This document shows positions 26,522 to 35,971 of a stretch of DNA of 64,000 nucleotides, piece by piece. Each line of letters opens with the position of its first letter. The stretch's first letter is position 1. The notes beneath the pieces were generated by a model, which was not told the DNA's origin, made no database searches, and saw nothing but the letters and a program-made list of their open reading frames with translations. This DNA is from Sphingomonas quercus (lineage in GTDB: Bacteria > Pseudomonadota > Alphaproteobacteria > Sphingomonadales > Sphingomonadaceae): the NCBI RefSeq assembly GCF_018863195.1, contig NZ_JAHKRT010000006.1:1-64000 (forward strand), written 5' to 3'. A program made the position numbers and the translations under genes.

Positions 26522-27235
26522 TCACGCGCTCCAGTGAATGTCGACCGGCGTCTCGAACTCGGCGAGCACCCGGCCGATCGGCAGGCGGGACATCGGGCCA
26601 TCGGCGATGGCACGTTCCAGCACCGCCTTCTTCTCCTCGCCCGAAAAGGTGATGAGCAGCGAGCGGGCGGTGGAGAGGGTGGCGCGGGTCAGCGTCAGCC
26701 GCGCCACCGGCGCCTCCCTGGGCAGCGGATCGGGCAACACGCCGACGACGTGCCGGCCGCGGGGCGCATCCAGCGCCGACTCATAGTCCGGGCCGGGGAA
26801 GATCGAGGCGGTATGCCCGTCCGCGCCGATGCCCAGCCAGGCGAGATCGAGCGGCCAATCCAGCTCCGCCAGCCGCGCATCGGCAGCACGGGCGGCGGCA
26901 TGGCGATCATCGAGGCTGACGCCCTCGGCGAGCGGCACGATCGTCGCCCCGGTAGGCCCGAGCAGCTCGCGGATCATCGCCACATTGCTGAGCGGATCGC
27001 CGGCGGCGACCAGCCGATCGTCGGTTGGAATGAACGTGACCTTCGCCCAATCGAGCTTCTGTCTGGCCAATGCCTTGAAGATCGGCTGCGGCGTCTTGCC
27101 GCCGGGCACCGCGACCAGCGCGCGGCCATGCGCCTCGATCGCCTGACCGATCAGGAAGCCGATATCGCCGGAAACGGCCTCAGCCATCTCCTTCGGCGTT
27201 TCATAATCCCACCATTCGACTTCGTCTTCAGTCAT
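26522..27235 (-). CDS. pgl: 6-phosphogluconolactonase
   Basis: A protein of 237 residues of the SugarP isomerase-like lactonase family: ALVAVPGGKTPQPIFKALA, FIPTDDRLV and LDLAWLGIGADGHTASIFPG are the family's conserved blocks, the last including the catalytic His region. It hydrolyses 6-phosphogluconolactone from the Zwf reaction. The ATG at 27235 overlaps the zwf end by 8 bases, so the two are translationally coupled. The edd and glk genes that often follow in sphingomonads are not next to it. Confidence 0.94.
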   Translation of the reverse strand: MTEDEVEWWDYETPKEMAEAVSGDIGFLIGQAIEAHGRALVAVPGGKTPQPIFKALARQKLDWAKVTFIPTDDRLVAAGDPLSNVAMIRELLGPTGATIVPLAEGVSLDDRHAAARAADARLAELDWPLDLAWLGIGADGHTASIFPGPDYESALDAPRGRHVVGVLPDPLPREAPVARLTLTRATLSTARSLLITFSGEEKKAVLERAIADGPMSRLPIGRVLAEFETPVDIHWSA

Positions 27236-28676
27236 GCCAGCTTACTCCGTCACGCTCCGTCAGGGCGATGGCGGCCGATGGCCCCCAGCTGCCCGCGCCA
27301 TAGCTTCTGGGCGTCATGCCCGCCGCCGTCCAGCCGGCGCGGATGCGATCGATCCACTCCCACTGCGCTTCCACCTCGTCGCGACGCACGAACAGGGTGG
27401 GGTCTCCCTCGATGAGATCGAGCAGCAGCCGCTCATAGGCGATGCGCCGCCGCGCGCCGGCAAAGGCGTTGGTCAAGGACAGGTCCAGCGGCACCTCGCG
27501 CAGGCGGATGCCCTGCCGGTCGAGCCCCGGCTCCTTGGCCATGACGAGCAGGCGGATATTCTCCTCCGGCTGGAGGCGGATGACCAGCTTGTTGGGCTGG
27601 AGATGGGCGCCGCGCCCGCCGAAGATCGAGTGCGGCACCGTGCGGAACTGGATGAAGATCTCCGACTGGCGGCTGGGCAGGCGCTTGCCGGTGCGCAGGT
27701 AGAAGGGCACGCCGTGCCAGCGCCAATTGTCGACATGCGCCTTCAAGGCGACGAAGGTCTCGATGTCGGAGGGCTTGCCGAGTTCCTCCAGATAGCCGGG
27801 CACAACCTGGCCGGCGACGGCGCCGGCGGAATATTGGCCGATCACGCTTTCCTTCTCGATGTGGTCGGCATCGATCGGGCGGAGCGAGCGCAGCACCTTC
27901 ACCTTCTCGTCGCGCACCGCCGAGGCGTCGAAATGCGACGGCGGCTCCATCGCCACCAGCGCGAGCAGCTGGAGCATATGGTTCTGCACCATGTCGCGCA
28001 GCGCCCCCGAGGTGTCGTAATAGCCGGCGCGCCCTTCCAGCCCGACCGTTTCCGAGACGGTGATCTGGACATGCTCGATGCCCTTGGCGTTCCACATCGG
28101 CTCGAACAGCGCATTGCCGAAGCGCAGCGCCAGCAGGTTCTGCACCGTCTCCTTGCCGAGATAATGGTCGATGCGGAAGGTGCGCTCCTCCGGGAAGGCG
28201 GCGGCGACGACGTCGTTGATCGCGCGGCTGGAGGAGAGATCGGTGCCGAGCGGCTTTTCGAGCGCCAGCCGCACGCCTTCGCCGGCAAGCCCGGCCGCCT
28301 TCAGCCCTTCCACCGTCGGCCCGAACAGCGACGGCGCGGTGGACAGGAAGATCGACAGGCCCTTGTCGATCCGCCCCGCCAGCGCCTGCCCGAGCCGGGC
28401 GAAATCCTCGGGGCGCGAGGCGTCGACCGAAATATAGTCGAGCCGCTCGAGGAAGCTCGCCAGCGTCGATTCCTCCAGCCGGTCGGCCGGCATGAAACGG
28501 CGCAGCGCCTCGCCGGCGGTGGCGCGGAACGCCGCGGTGTCGAGCTCGGAACGCGCCGTCGCGCAGATCCGGAAATCGGCCGGCAGCAGCCGGTCCGCGT
28601 GCAGGCCGTACAGCGACGGCAGCAGCATGCGGTGGGAAAGATCGCCGGTGGCGCCGAACAGCAGCAAGGTGGACAA
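27228..28676 (-). CDS. zwf: Glucose-6-phosphate 1-dehydrogenase
   Basis: A protein of about 482 residues. The N-terminal coenzyme motif is LLFGATGDLSHRMLLPSLY, and the active-site block is RIDHYLGKETVQNLLALRFGN, both diagnostic. It supplies NADPH and 6-phosphogluconolactone for the Entner-Doudoroff and pentose phosphate routes. I chose the TTG at 28676 because GGAG lies seven bases before it and the coenzyme motif then sits at the usual distance; a GTG at 28724 adds 16 residues. It is the first gene of the zwf-pgl operon. Confidence 0.94.
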   Translation of the reverse strand: MSTLLLFGATGDLSHRMLLPSLYGLHADRLLPADFRICATARSELDTAAFRATAGEALRRFMPADRLEESTLASFLERLDYISVDASRPEDFARLGQALAGRIDKGLSIFLSTAPSLFGPTVEGLKAAGLAGEGVRLALEKPLGTDLSSSRAINDVVAAAFPEERTFRIDHYLGKETVQNLLALRFGNALFEPMWNAKGIEHVQITVSETVGLEGRAGYYDTSGALRDMVQNHMLQLLALVAMEPPSHFDASAVRDEKVKVLRSLRPIDADHIEKESVIGQYSAGAVAGQVVPGYLEELGKPSDIETFVALKAHVDNWRWHGVPFYLRTGKRLPSRQSEIFIQFRTVPHSIFGGRGAHLQPNKLVIRLQPEENIRLLVMAKEPGLDRQGIRLREVPLDLSLTNAFAGARRRIAYERLLLDLIEGDPTLFVRRDEVEAQWEWIDRIRAGWTAAGMTPRSYGAGSWGPSAAIALTERDGVSWHD

Positions 28677-28798
28677 AGTCTGGCTCCGTACCGAGGTCGG
28701 CTGAGCCCATGCCTCGGCCCGCACGTCGCGACAAGCCTTGGCGAAGGGCCGGGACCCACTACATCAGATCGAGGCGGCCGGGGATCAAGGAGGGGATC

Positions 28799-29080
28799 GT
28801 GACTGACAAGCCCAATATCGACGGGGACCAGGCCGACGAGGACGAGCCGTTCGACGTCCAGGCGGCACGCCATACGGCCTATATCCACGCGGTCGCGCAG
28901 ATCGCGGCCACCGGCGCCTTCCAGGCGATCCGCGCGCTGCACCGGCGCGGGATGATGGATGCCGAAGACCTCGCCCCTCTCCACGAGACGGTCTCGCTGC
29001 TCCGCGACGCGCTCTGCCCGGCACTTCTCGACGCCGACCGCGAGATGTTCGAGGCATTGATCGCCGAAATACCACGCTAG
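28799..29080 (+). CDS. Conserved-looking small helical protein, unknown function
   Basis: A 93-residue acidic protein starting at a GTG with a very strong AAGGAGGGG ribosome-binding site. Residues 25-90 are predicted helical (ARHTAYIHAVAQIAATGAFQ, DLAPLHETVSLLRDALCPAL). There is no signal peptide or membrane segment. I do not recognise a family. It is divergent from zwf (122 bases apart). The 229 bases after it up to 29309 hold no other gene that I can support. Confidence 0.7.
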   Translation: MTDKPNIDGDQADEDEPFDVQAARHTAYIHAVAQIAATGAFQAIRALHRRGMMDAEDLAPLHETVSLLRDALCPALLDADREMFEALIAEIPR

Positions 29081-29309
29081 CGCTGCCTAATTCCGCAGCG
29101 TCGGCAACATGCCGCTTCGCAACACCATGCGAACAATGCGTGTCGTCACATCTTTTCATGTCGCGGTCTTCGTCGTTGTCGCCTAGGCTGTCCGCGGGAG
29201 AGCAGAGGGGATAGCGGGAATCAGCAGCGGCGCACGCCATTCGATTAAGGTGCGCTTCACGCCTTGCTGTTAACCCCCTGATCAGCACGCAAGTTCATTC
29301 GAGCACGCC

Positions 29310-32270
29310 TTGAACGGTAGGATACGCCCTGTTCTCGCTCCGGTAGTCGCGCCGCTGCTCACGGCCGTGCTCTATTATGCCGCCGCGATGGCAACGCTGA
29401 TGCTTACCGGCGGGGTGGACGGGGTGGCGGCGCTGTGGCCGGCCAATGCCGTGCTGATCACCGCGATCATCCGCCTGCCGCGCGAGCGGCGCATCCCCTA
29501 TCTGCTGCTCTGCACGCTGGCGAGCGCCGCCGCCAACCACCAGGCACAGCTGCCGGCCACCGCGGTACTCGGCTTCACCGTCGCCAACATCGCCGAGGCC
29601 GCGCTGGCCGCCACCCTGTTCGACCGGCTGTGCCCGGCGCGCCATCTCGTCACCACGCTCCGCCACCTCGGCGCCTTCTCGATCGCGGCGGTGCTGTCCG
29701 CGGCCACCAGCGCGACGGTGGCGGCGGTGGCGGCGGCCACCGCCATTCGCGATCTCTCCGGCTTCTGGGTGTCGTGGTTCACCACCGACACGCTGGGCAT
29801 GTTCATGATCGTGCCGCCGGGGCTGATGATCATCGCCCTCCTGCAGCGCGACCCCCAGGTGCGGGTGCGCCGTGGCCCGATCGAGGTGACGGCGGTGCTC
29901 GCCGCGGTGCTGGCGGTGAACCTCGTCGTCTTCGCGCTGCCGCCCTACCCGCTGACCTTCCTGCCGCTGGCGGCGTTGCTGCTCGCCACCGCGCGGCTCG
30001 GGCCGCTCGGCACCACCGTGTCGCTGCTCATCACCGCGGTGGTCGGCTCGCTGCTGACGGCCGCCGGCAAGGGCCCGCTGGCGCCGATCGCCGACACCGC
30101 CGAGGCGGTGCTGCTGTTCCAATTCTATCTGGTGATCCTGTTCGCCGCATCGCTGCCGATCGCCTCGCTGCTCGCCAGCCAGCGCGAGACGATCACCGAG
30201 ACGGACCGGAGCGAGCGCTTCCATCGTTCGATCATTGATCGCACCCACGCCCTGTTCTTCGAGACGGACGCCGAGGGCCGCTGGACCTTCCTCAGCCCGG
30301 CCTGGACCGAGCTGACCGGCACGCCCGTCGCCGAGGCGATCGGCGCTTCGTTCGAGGCGATCATCCATCCGGACGACCATGCGAAGGGGCTCGGCTTGAT
30401 CGAGCGGCTGCGCGCCACCGACGACGGCGAGGAGGCGATCGACGTGCGCTATCGCGCGGCCGACGGCAGCTGGCGCTGGGTGGCGGTGCGCGCTACCCGC
30501 CTCGCCGACAAGGCCGGCGCCTTCACCGGACTGTTCGGCACGCTGATCGACATCGACGATCGCGTCACCGCCGAGCAGGCGCGCAGCGAGAGCGAGCGGC
30601 TCTACCGGCTGCTCGCCGACAATTCCAACGACATGATCTTCCGCGTCGGGCTCGACGGGGTGCGCACCTATGCTTCGCCGGCCTGCCGCACCGTGCTCGG
30701 CTGGGAGCCGGAGGAGCTGATCGGCCGCCAGGCGCTCGACACCATCCACCCCGACGATCGCACCGTCACCCGCGCCGCCGCGTCCAGTCTGCTCGATGGC
30801 GTCGCGGCGCCGACCGCCATCTATCGCCAGCGCCGCCGCGACGGCGCCTATGTGTGGCTGGAGGCAACCTACCGGCTGGTCCGCGATCCCGAGACCGGCG
30901 CGCCCAAGGAGTTCGTGTCCACCGTTCGCGACATTTCCCGCCGGCAGGAGGCGGAGCTGGAGGCGGTCGAGACGGCGGCCCGGCTCAATGAGAATTACCG
31001 CCTGCTGATGATGACCGAGGCGATGGCCCATGTCGGCCACTGGCGGCTCGACAATGTCACCAAGGACCTGTTCTGGTCCGACGAGGTGTTCCGCATCTAT
31101 GGGGTGCCGGCCGGCAGCCCGGTGTCGCTGGACATGGCTCAGGCCGCGCTTCATCCCGACGATCGCGAGACGATGCGCGGCCTGCTCGAGGCCGGCGCCG
31201 GTTATGTGCAGGCCGCCCGCATCATCCGCCCCGATGGCGAGGAGCGCCACATCGCCACCCAGGGCCAGCCGGACATCGCGCCCGACGGCACGGTGATCGG
31301 CATGTTCGGCGTCATCCAGGACATCACCGATCAGGCCAAGGCGGAGGCCAAGCTGCGCGAGAGCGAGGCCCAGTATCGCCTGCTCGCCGAACATGCCTCC
31401 GACATCATCTTCCGGCTCGATGCCGAGGGCCGCTATCTTTACGTCTCGCCGGCGACCGAGGCGCTGACCGGCTATGCGCCCGAGGAAATGATCGGACAGC
31501 GCCCGTCCGATTATGCCCATGCCGAGGACGTGCCCAAGGTCCGCGAGACGCTGAAATCGCTGCATCTGGCGGGTGGCGGACAGTGCGTCGTCTCCTATCG
31601 CCGCCGCCGCAAGGACGGCAGCTGGCAGTGGCTGGAGGCGAGCGCGCGGCTCGCCACCTCCGTCGACGGCGCGGCCGAGATCGTCGGCATCGCCCGCGAT
31701 ATTTCCGACCGCAAACGCTTCGAGGCGGAGCTGCTCAACGCGCGCGAGGCGGCCGAACGCGCCGCCCACGAAGCCCGCCAGATCGCCGCCACCGACGAGC
31801 TGACCGGGCTCGCCAGTCGCCGCATGTTCATGGGCCGGCTGGTCGGCGAGGTGACCGCCGCCGCCGCGACGGCGACGCCGCTGTCGGTGGCGCTGCTCGA
31901 CGTCGATCATTTCAAGCTGGTCAATGATCGCTACGGCCATGCCGTCGGCGACCGCGTGCTGCGGGCGATCGCCGCCACCGCGACACGCGCGGTCCGCGGC
32001 CATGACGTGATCGGCCGCATCGGCGGCGAGGAATTCGCCATCCTCATGCCGCGCACCACCGCCGAGGCGGCGGCCCTGGTCGGCGAGCGGCTGCGCCTCG
32101 CCGTCGAGGCGAGCGGCGAGGAGCATCCCGAGCTGCCGCGCGTCACCGTCAGCATCGGCATCGCCAGCCTGGTCGACGGCAGCGACGCAGCGTCGCTGCT
32201 GGCCGCGGCCGACTATGCCCTCTATACCGCCAAGGCCGAGGGCCGGAATCTGCTCCGCCTCGCCTCCTGA
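29310..32270 (+). CDS. MASE1-PAS(x4)-GGDEF membrane diguanylate cyclase
   Basis: A protein of 986 residues. Residues 1-290 form an eight- to ten-helix MASE1 sensor (VDGVAALWPANAVLITAII near the start). Four PAS/PAC units follow at about 297-420, 428-550, 565-680 and 685-800, and the GGDEF domain runs from about 820 to the end with an intact GGEEF active site near residue 904 and the substrate-binding DVDHFKLVNDRYGH. It should make cyclic di-GMP in response to a membrane or PAS-bound signal; no EAL domain is present. It starts at a TTG without a strong ribosome-binding site. A response regulator gene follows in the same direction. Confidence 0.9.
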   Translation: MNGRIRPVLAPVVAPLLTAVLYYAAAMATLMLTGGVDGVAALWPANAVLITAIIRLPRERRIPYLLLCTLASAAANHQAQLPATAVLGFTVANIAEAALAATLFDRLCPARHLVTTLRHLGAFSIAAVLSAATSATVAAVAAATAIRDLSGFWVSWFTTDTLGMFMIVPPGLMIIALLQRDPQVRVRRGPIEVTAVLAAVLAVNLVVFALPPYPLTFLPLAALLLATARLGPLGTTVSLLITAVVGSLLTAAGKGPLAPIADTAEAVLLFQFYLVILFAASLPIASLLASQRETITETDRSERFHRSIIDRTHALFFETDAEGRWTFLSPAWTELTGTPVAEAIGASFEAIIHPDDHAKGLGLIERLRATDDGEEAIDVRYRAADGSWRWVAVRATRLADKAGAFTGLFGTLIDIDDRVTAEQARSESERLYRLLADNSNDMIFRVGLDGVRTYASPACRTVLGWEPEELIGRQALDTIHPDDRTVTRAAASSLLDGVAAPTAIYRQRRRDGAYVWLEATYRLVRDPETGAPKEFVSTVRDISRRQEAELEAVETAARLNENYRLLMMTEAMAHVGHWRLDNVTKDLFWSDEVFRIYGVPAGSPVSLDMAQAALHPDDRETMRGLLEAGAGYVQAARIIRPDGEERHIATQGQPDIAPDGTVIGMFGVIQDITDQAKAEAKLRESEAQYRLLAEHASDIIFRLDAEGRYLYVSPATEALTGYAPEEMIGQRPSDYAHAEDVPKVRETLKSLHLAGGGQCVVSYRRRRKDGSWQWLEASARLATSVDGAAEIVGIARDISDRKRFEAELLNAREAAERAAHEARQIAATDELTGLASRRMFMGRLVGEVTAAAATATPLSVALLDVDHFKLVNDRYGHAVGDRVLRAIAATATRAVRGHDVIGRIGGEEFAILMPRTTAEAAALVGERLRLAVEASGEEHPELPRVTVSIGIASLVDGSDAASLLAAADYALYTAKAEGRNLLRLAS

Positions 32271-32416
32271 GCCGGTGAATGAAAATGGCGTAATTCAGCC
32301 GATTTTCAAAAACGCTGTGCCAAAATGGGGCATGTGCGGAACTTGGCCTTCGCAATTGCGTTTCGCCCCCCGCCCTAAAATGGTTCAAAAGGGGCAAAAT
32401 TTGTCCGGGGGGGATA

Positions 32417-32794
32417 ATGAACGCTGGAAAACCGACGATTCTGCTTGTTGAAGATGAGGCTCTGCTGCGTGAGATCGTGACCTACGAACTCGTCGAGGCG
32501 GGCTTCGACGTGATCGAAGCCGCCGATGGCGAAGCGGCGATCCGCACACTCGACAGCGGCGCCGCCATCGACCTGCTGCTCACCGACATCCGCCTGCCCG
32601 GCAGCAAGGACGGGTGGAGCGTCGCCCGCCATGCGCGCACCACCCACCCCGGCCTGCCGGTGATCTATGCCACCGGCTACAGCGCCGAGATGGTCGATCT
32701 GGTGCCGGGCGGGCAGCTGATCCGCAAGCCGTTCCTGCCGGCGATGATGGTCCGCGCCGTGGAGGACATGGGGGTCTCGCCGGGCCGGCACTGA
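32417..32794 (+). CDS. Single-domain response regulator
   Basis: A 125-residue receiver domain only. The acidic pocket is VEDEALL, the phosphorylation site Asp57 lies in LLLTDIRLPG, the Thr/Ser switch is ATGYS and Lys104 is in IRKPF. With no output domain it may act like CheY-type or phosphorelay proteins, or feed a hybrid histidine kinase located elsewhere. No histidine kinase is in the window. The 146-base gap before it contains repeated AAAATGG/GGGGCA words but no recognisable promoter. Confidence 0.88.
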   Translation: MNAGKPTILLVEDEALLREIVTYELVEAGFDVIEAADGEAAIRTLDSGAAIDLLLTDIRLPGSKDGWSVARHARTTHPGLPVIYATGYSAEMVDLVPGGQLIRKPFLPAMMVRAVEDMGVSPGRH

Positions 32795-32881
32795 CCGACG
32801 CGCCCCCCTGCACGAGCGGATTGCCCCGCGCCTGCCGCCGTTGCATCGTGGGGCACAGTCAAAAGGGGGAAAATCGCCGTC

Positions 32882-35140
32882 ATGACCATCCGTCGCACGC
32901 TTGTCCTCGCCGCCTCCGCCGCTGCCATCTCCGCCGCTGCCATCTCCGCTGCGCTGGCCCAGCAGCCCCCGCATGACGGCCCGGCGCTGGAGCAGGCGTT
33001 CGACGCCGCGATCAGCTCCGAGGACCAGCTCGCCTGGTTGAAGACGATGTCGTCGGCGCCGAACCATGTCGGCTCTCCCCACGACAAGGCCAATGCCGAG
33101 TTCCTGCGCGATCGCTTCAAGGAATTCGGCTGGGACGTGCGGATCGAGACGTTCAACGTGCTTTATCCGACGCCGCTCTCCACCGTCGTCGAGATGATCA
33201 CCCCGCAGCGCGTCAAGCTGGGCGGGCAGGAACCGCCGATCGCCGAGGATCCGACCTCGAACATGCCGGGCATGCTGCCGCCCTATGTCACCTATCAGGG
33301 TGACGGCGACGTCACCGCCGAGCTGATCTACGTCAATCGCGGCATGCCTGAGGATTATGAGGCGCTGGCCCGCCGCGGCATCAGCGTGAAGGGCAAGATC
33401 GTCATCGCCCGCTATGGCGGCGGCTGGCGCGGCCTGAAGCCGAAGCTGGCCCAGGATCATGGGGCGATCGGCTGCATCATCTATTCCGATCCCGCCGATG
33501 ACGGCTATGCCCAGAACGACGTCTATCCCAAGGGCGGCGCCCGGCCGGCGGGCAGCGTGCAGCGCGGTTCCGTGCAGGACATGGCGATCTTCCCCGGCGA
33601 TCCGCTGACCCCCGGCATCGGCGCCACCGCCAACGCCAAGCGGCTGACCCGCGCCACGGCGCCGACGATCCTCAAGATCCCGGCATTGCCGATGTCCTAT
33701 GGCGACGCGCAGAAGCTGCTGGCGCGGCTCGGCGGGCCGGTTGGCCCCGAGGATTGGCGCGGGGCGCTGCCGATCACCTACCATATGGGCGGCGACGGGG
33801 CGGTGAAGGTGCATCTTGCCGTCAAGTCCGACTGGTCGCTCAAGCCGATCTACAACGTCATCGCCACGCTGAAGGGCGCCAGGGAGCCGGATCGCTGGAT
33901 CATCCGCGGCAATCATCATGACGGCTGGGTGTTCGGCGCTGCCGACCCGCTGTCCGGCGACGTCGCCATGCTGTCCGAGGCCAAGGCGCTCGGCCAGCTC
34001 GCCAGGCAAGGCTGGCGGCCGGATCGCACCATCGTCTACGCCAGCTGGGACGCCGAGGAGCCGGCCCTGCTCGGTTCCACCGAATGGGCCGAGGAGCATG
34101 ACGCCGAACTGAAGAAGAAGGCGATCATCTACATCAACACCGACGGCAATGGCCGCGGCTTTCTGGGCGCGGCCGGCACGCACAGCTATCAGCACCTCGT
34201 CAACGAGGTGTCGCGCGAGGTCATCGACCCGGAGACCGGCGCCACCGCCTATGAGCGCAACCGCGCGCGCATCCTCGCCGGCGCCTTCGACGGCGGGCGT
34301 CGCAGCGCCCCCGAGGCGATGGCGGCTGCCGAACGCCGCGGCGACCTGCCGATCGGTCCACTCGGCTCGGGATCGGACTATTCCGGCTTCCTCCAGCATC
34401 TCGGCATCGCCGCCCTCAATATCGGCTATGGCGGCGAGGATGAGAGCGGCGGCGTCTATCACTCGATCTACGACAGCTTCCACCACATGACGACGTTCGA
34501 CGATCCGGGCCTCAAATATGGCGCGGCCTTGTCCAAGACGGTCGGCCGCATCGTCATCCGCCTGGCGCAGGCGGATACGCCGCCGGCCCGCTACGCCGAT
34601 TTCGCCGACACCGTGTCGCGCTATCTGGCGGAACTGGTGAAGCTGCAGAATGATCGCCAGAGCGAGGACGACAAACGCGCCAAACTGACCGCCGAAGGCG
34701 CCTTCCGCCTGGTCAGCGATCCGCTCCGCCCGGTCGGGGCGCCGACGCCACAGGCGGCGACGCCGCATATCGAGCTTGCCGCGCTCGCCAACGCCGTCGA
34801 CCGGCTGAAGGCGGCGGCGACCGCCTATGACGCCGCCTATGCCGCGCGCGGCAAGACGCTGGCGCCGGCGGCGCGGGCGAAGCTGAACGACACGCTCGCC
34901 GACATCGACCAGACCATGCTCGACGACAAGGGCCTGCCCGGCCGGCCGTGGTTCAAGAACATGATCTACGCGCCGGGCCGCTTCACCGGCTATGGCGCCA
35001 AGACCCTGCCCGGCGTCCGAGAGGCGATCGAGGAGCGCCGCTTCGACGACGCCAATGAATATGCCGGACGCACCGCGCGGGCGATCACAGCCTATGCCGT
35101 ACGACTGGAGCAGGCGCGCGGGATCGTCGAAGGTCGGTGA
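32882..35140 (+). CDS. Exported M28 family peptidase, PSMA/glutamate carboxypeptidase II type
   Basis: A protein of 752 residues. The signal peptide contains a tandem AAAIS repeat and ends ALAQ. A PA domain (about 150-280) sits inside the M28 zinc peptidase fold: NHHDGWVFGAADPLSG (His, Asp), SWDAEEPALLGSTEW (Glu pair), YINTDGNGRG (Asp) and YHSIYDSFHHM (His). A transferrin-receptor-like dimerisation domain ends the protein. Relatives remove C-terminal or N-terminal residues from small peptides, including acidic ones. A very stable hairpin immediately downstream probably terminates the transcript. Confidence 0.9.
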   Translation: MTIRRTLVLAASAAAISAAAISAALAQQPPHDGPALEQAFDAAISSEDQLAWLKTMSSAPNHVGSPHDKANAEFLRDRFKEFGWDVRIETFNVLYPTPLSTVVEMITPQRVKLGGQEPPIAEDPTSNMPGMLPPYVTYQGDGDVTAELIYVNRGMPEDYEALARRGISVKGKIVIARYGGGWRGLKPKLAQDHGAIGCIIYSDPADDGYAQNDVYPKGGARPAGSVQRGSVQDMAIFPGDPLTPGIGATANAKRLTRATAPTILKIPALPMSYGDAQKLLARLGGPVGPEDWRGALPITYHMGGDGAVKVHLAVKSDWSLKPIYNVIATLKGAREPDRWIIRGNHHDGWVFGAADPLSGDVAMLSEAKALGQLARQGWRPDRTIVYASWDAEEPALLGSTEWAEEHDAELKKKAIIYINTDGNGRGFLGAAGTHSYQHLVNEVSREVIDPETGATAYERNRARILAGAFDGGRRSAPEAMAAAERRGDLPIGPLGSGSDYSGFLQHLGIAALNIGYGGEDESGGVYHSIYDSFHHMTTFDDPGLKYGAALSKTVGRIVIRLAQADTPPARYADFADTVSRYLAELVKLQNDRQSEDDKRAKLTAEGAFRLVSDPLRPVGAPTPQAATPHIELAALANAVDRLKAAATAYDAAYAARGKTLAPAARAKLNDTLADIDQTMLDDKGLPGRPWFKNMIYAPGRFTGYGAKTLPGVREAIEERRFDDANEYAGRTARAITAYAVRLEQARGIVEGR

Positions 35141-35146
35141 GGAATG

Positions 35147-35188
35147 GCCGGCCCGCCGCCGCGCAGAGAGCGGCGGCGGCGGGCCGGC
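35147..35188 (+). terminator. Strong hairpin after the M28 peptidase gene
   Basis: GCCGGCCCGCCGCCGC (35147-35162) pairs perfectly with 35173-35188 around a 10-base loop, starting 6 bases after the stop codon. There is no T-run, but the 16-bp all-GC stem is likely to stop or process the transcript. Confidence 0.6.
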
Positions 35189-35197
35189 ATGTTCACG

Positions 35198-35338
35198 TCA
35201 ACGCCGGTGACGCGCCACGACGTCCGCCAGCGCAATGACTTGCCCGCCAGGGGATATCAGCGGCGAAAAGACGATCTTCTTGTTATTGCCGAAATAGCTT
35301 TGGACAATCCCGCTCTCGGCATCCCGGATATCATGCAT
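35198..35338 (-). CDS. Possible small ORF or gene fragment of 46 residues
   Basis: The frame reads MHDIRDAESGIVQSYFGNNK and ends VIALADVVARHRR; its composition is that of a folded protein, with one beta-like run (KIVFSPLISPGGQVIAL). It begins directly after a stop codon and has no clear ribosome-binding site, so it may be the surviving 3' end of a lost gene. The rest of the 35339-35768 stretch is AT-richer than neighbours and I see no gene in it. Confidence 0.3.
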   Translation of the reverse strand: MHDIRDAESGIVQSYFGNNKKIVFSPLISPGGQVIALADVVARHRR

Positions 35339-35768
35339 TCACGGAAGGTGGCCACCAAGTCCCTGTAAATGGCGACCCCATAAGACCATTCATAAGGCCG
35401 GGACATAAAAAGAGAGTTTAGGCCAGCCCGTTGGTCATTGTGAGTTATATGTCCGCCGATATCCTTTATCGGCCCTGAAATACCTCGTTCGTCGTGATGC
35501 CATCTACTGTGTGGACGACGATCACGAAGGACGGGCCCTGGGACGATCCCCGCTAGCGTGAGGCGATCGTGCCTGGACGTCCTTTCCGCCGCGCTTCTGG
35601 CGGGCGAGCTTACCGCAGCATCCCCCGGTCTTCCAACTGTTGCGATCAGTTCGCAACGACTGCCGGCTAACACCTTGGTGTTATCTTCCTAGATCAAGGT
35701 CGGATGAATGTGTCCCTAAAGGCGTGCAATAAACTTGCCAGTGCGCACAAAGGAATCACATTTTTGGC

Positions 35769-35811
35769 TTGCGACCTAAATCGGGCTACGATAGTTTTCT
35801 CCTGCGACTAG
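35769..35811 (+). promoter_or_regulatory. Conserved upstream block of TonB receptor gene 1
   Basis: This 43-base stretch (starting TTGCGA, with CGATAG in the middle and GCGACTA near the end) aligns without gaps to 39049-39091 in front of the paralogous receptor. TTGGCT-N17-TACGAT, starting at 35764, resembles a sigma-70 promoter and would place transcription about 170 bases before the gene. Conservation in otherwise unrelated upstream DNA suggests a shared promoter or regulator site. Confidence 0.5.
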
Positions 35812-35971
35812 TCGTGACGAATGCCCTGCCGTAGCGTTCATTGTCATTGAGATGACGCGCCCTGCCTAAGCAGCATTGGCGCAGTTAGTGAGTATTAACC
35901 ACAGGGAAAAGCACAAGGCAGCCCGGTCGCGGGCGCACTTGTCGCACCCATATGACCAGGGGGCCACATCT

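Noticed and set aside
29295-32126. 943-codon minus-strand frame opposite the diguanylate cyclase
   Set aside because: Antisense shadow, very rich in Gly, Arg, Asp and His with no recognisable domain, while the plus strand has clear MASE1, PAS and GGDEF motifs.
32271-32416. Possible sigma-54 promoter (TTGGCC...TTGC) before the response regulator
   Set aside because: The spacing between the GG and GC elements is one base too long for a -24/-12 promoter.
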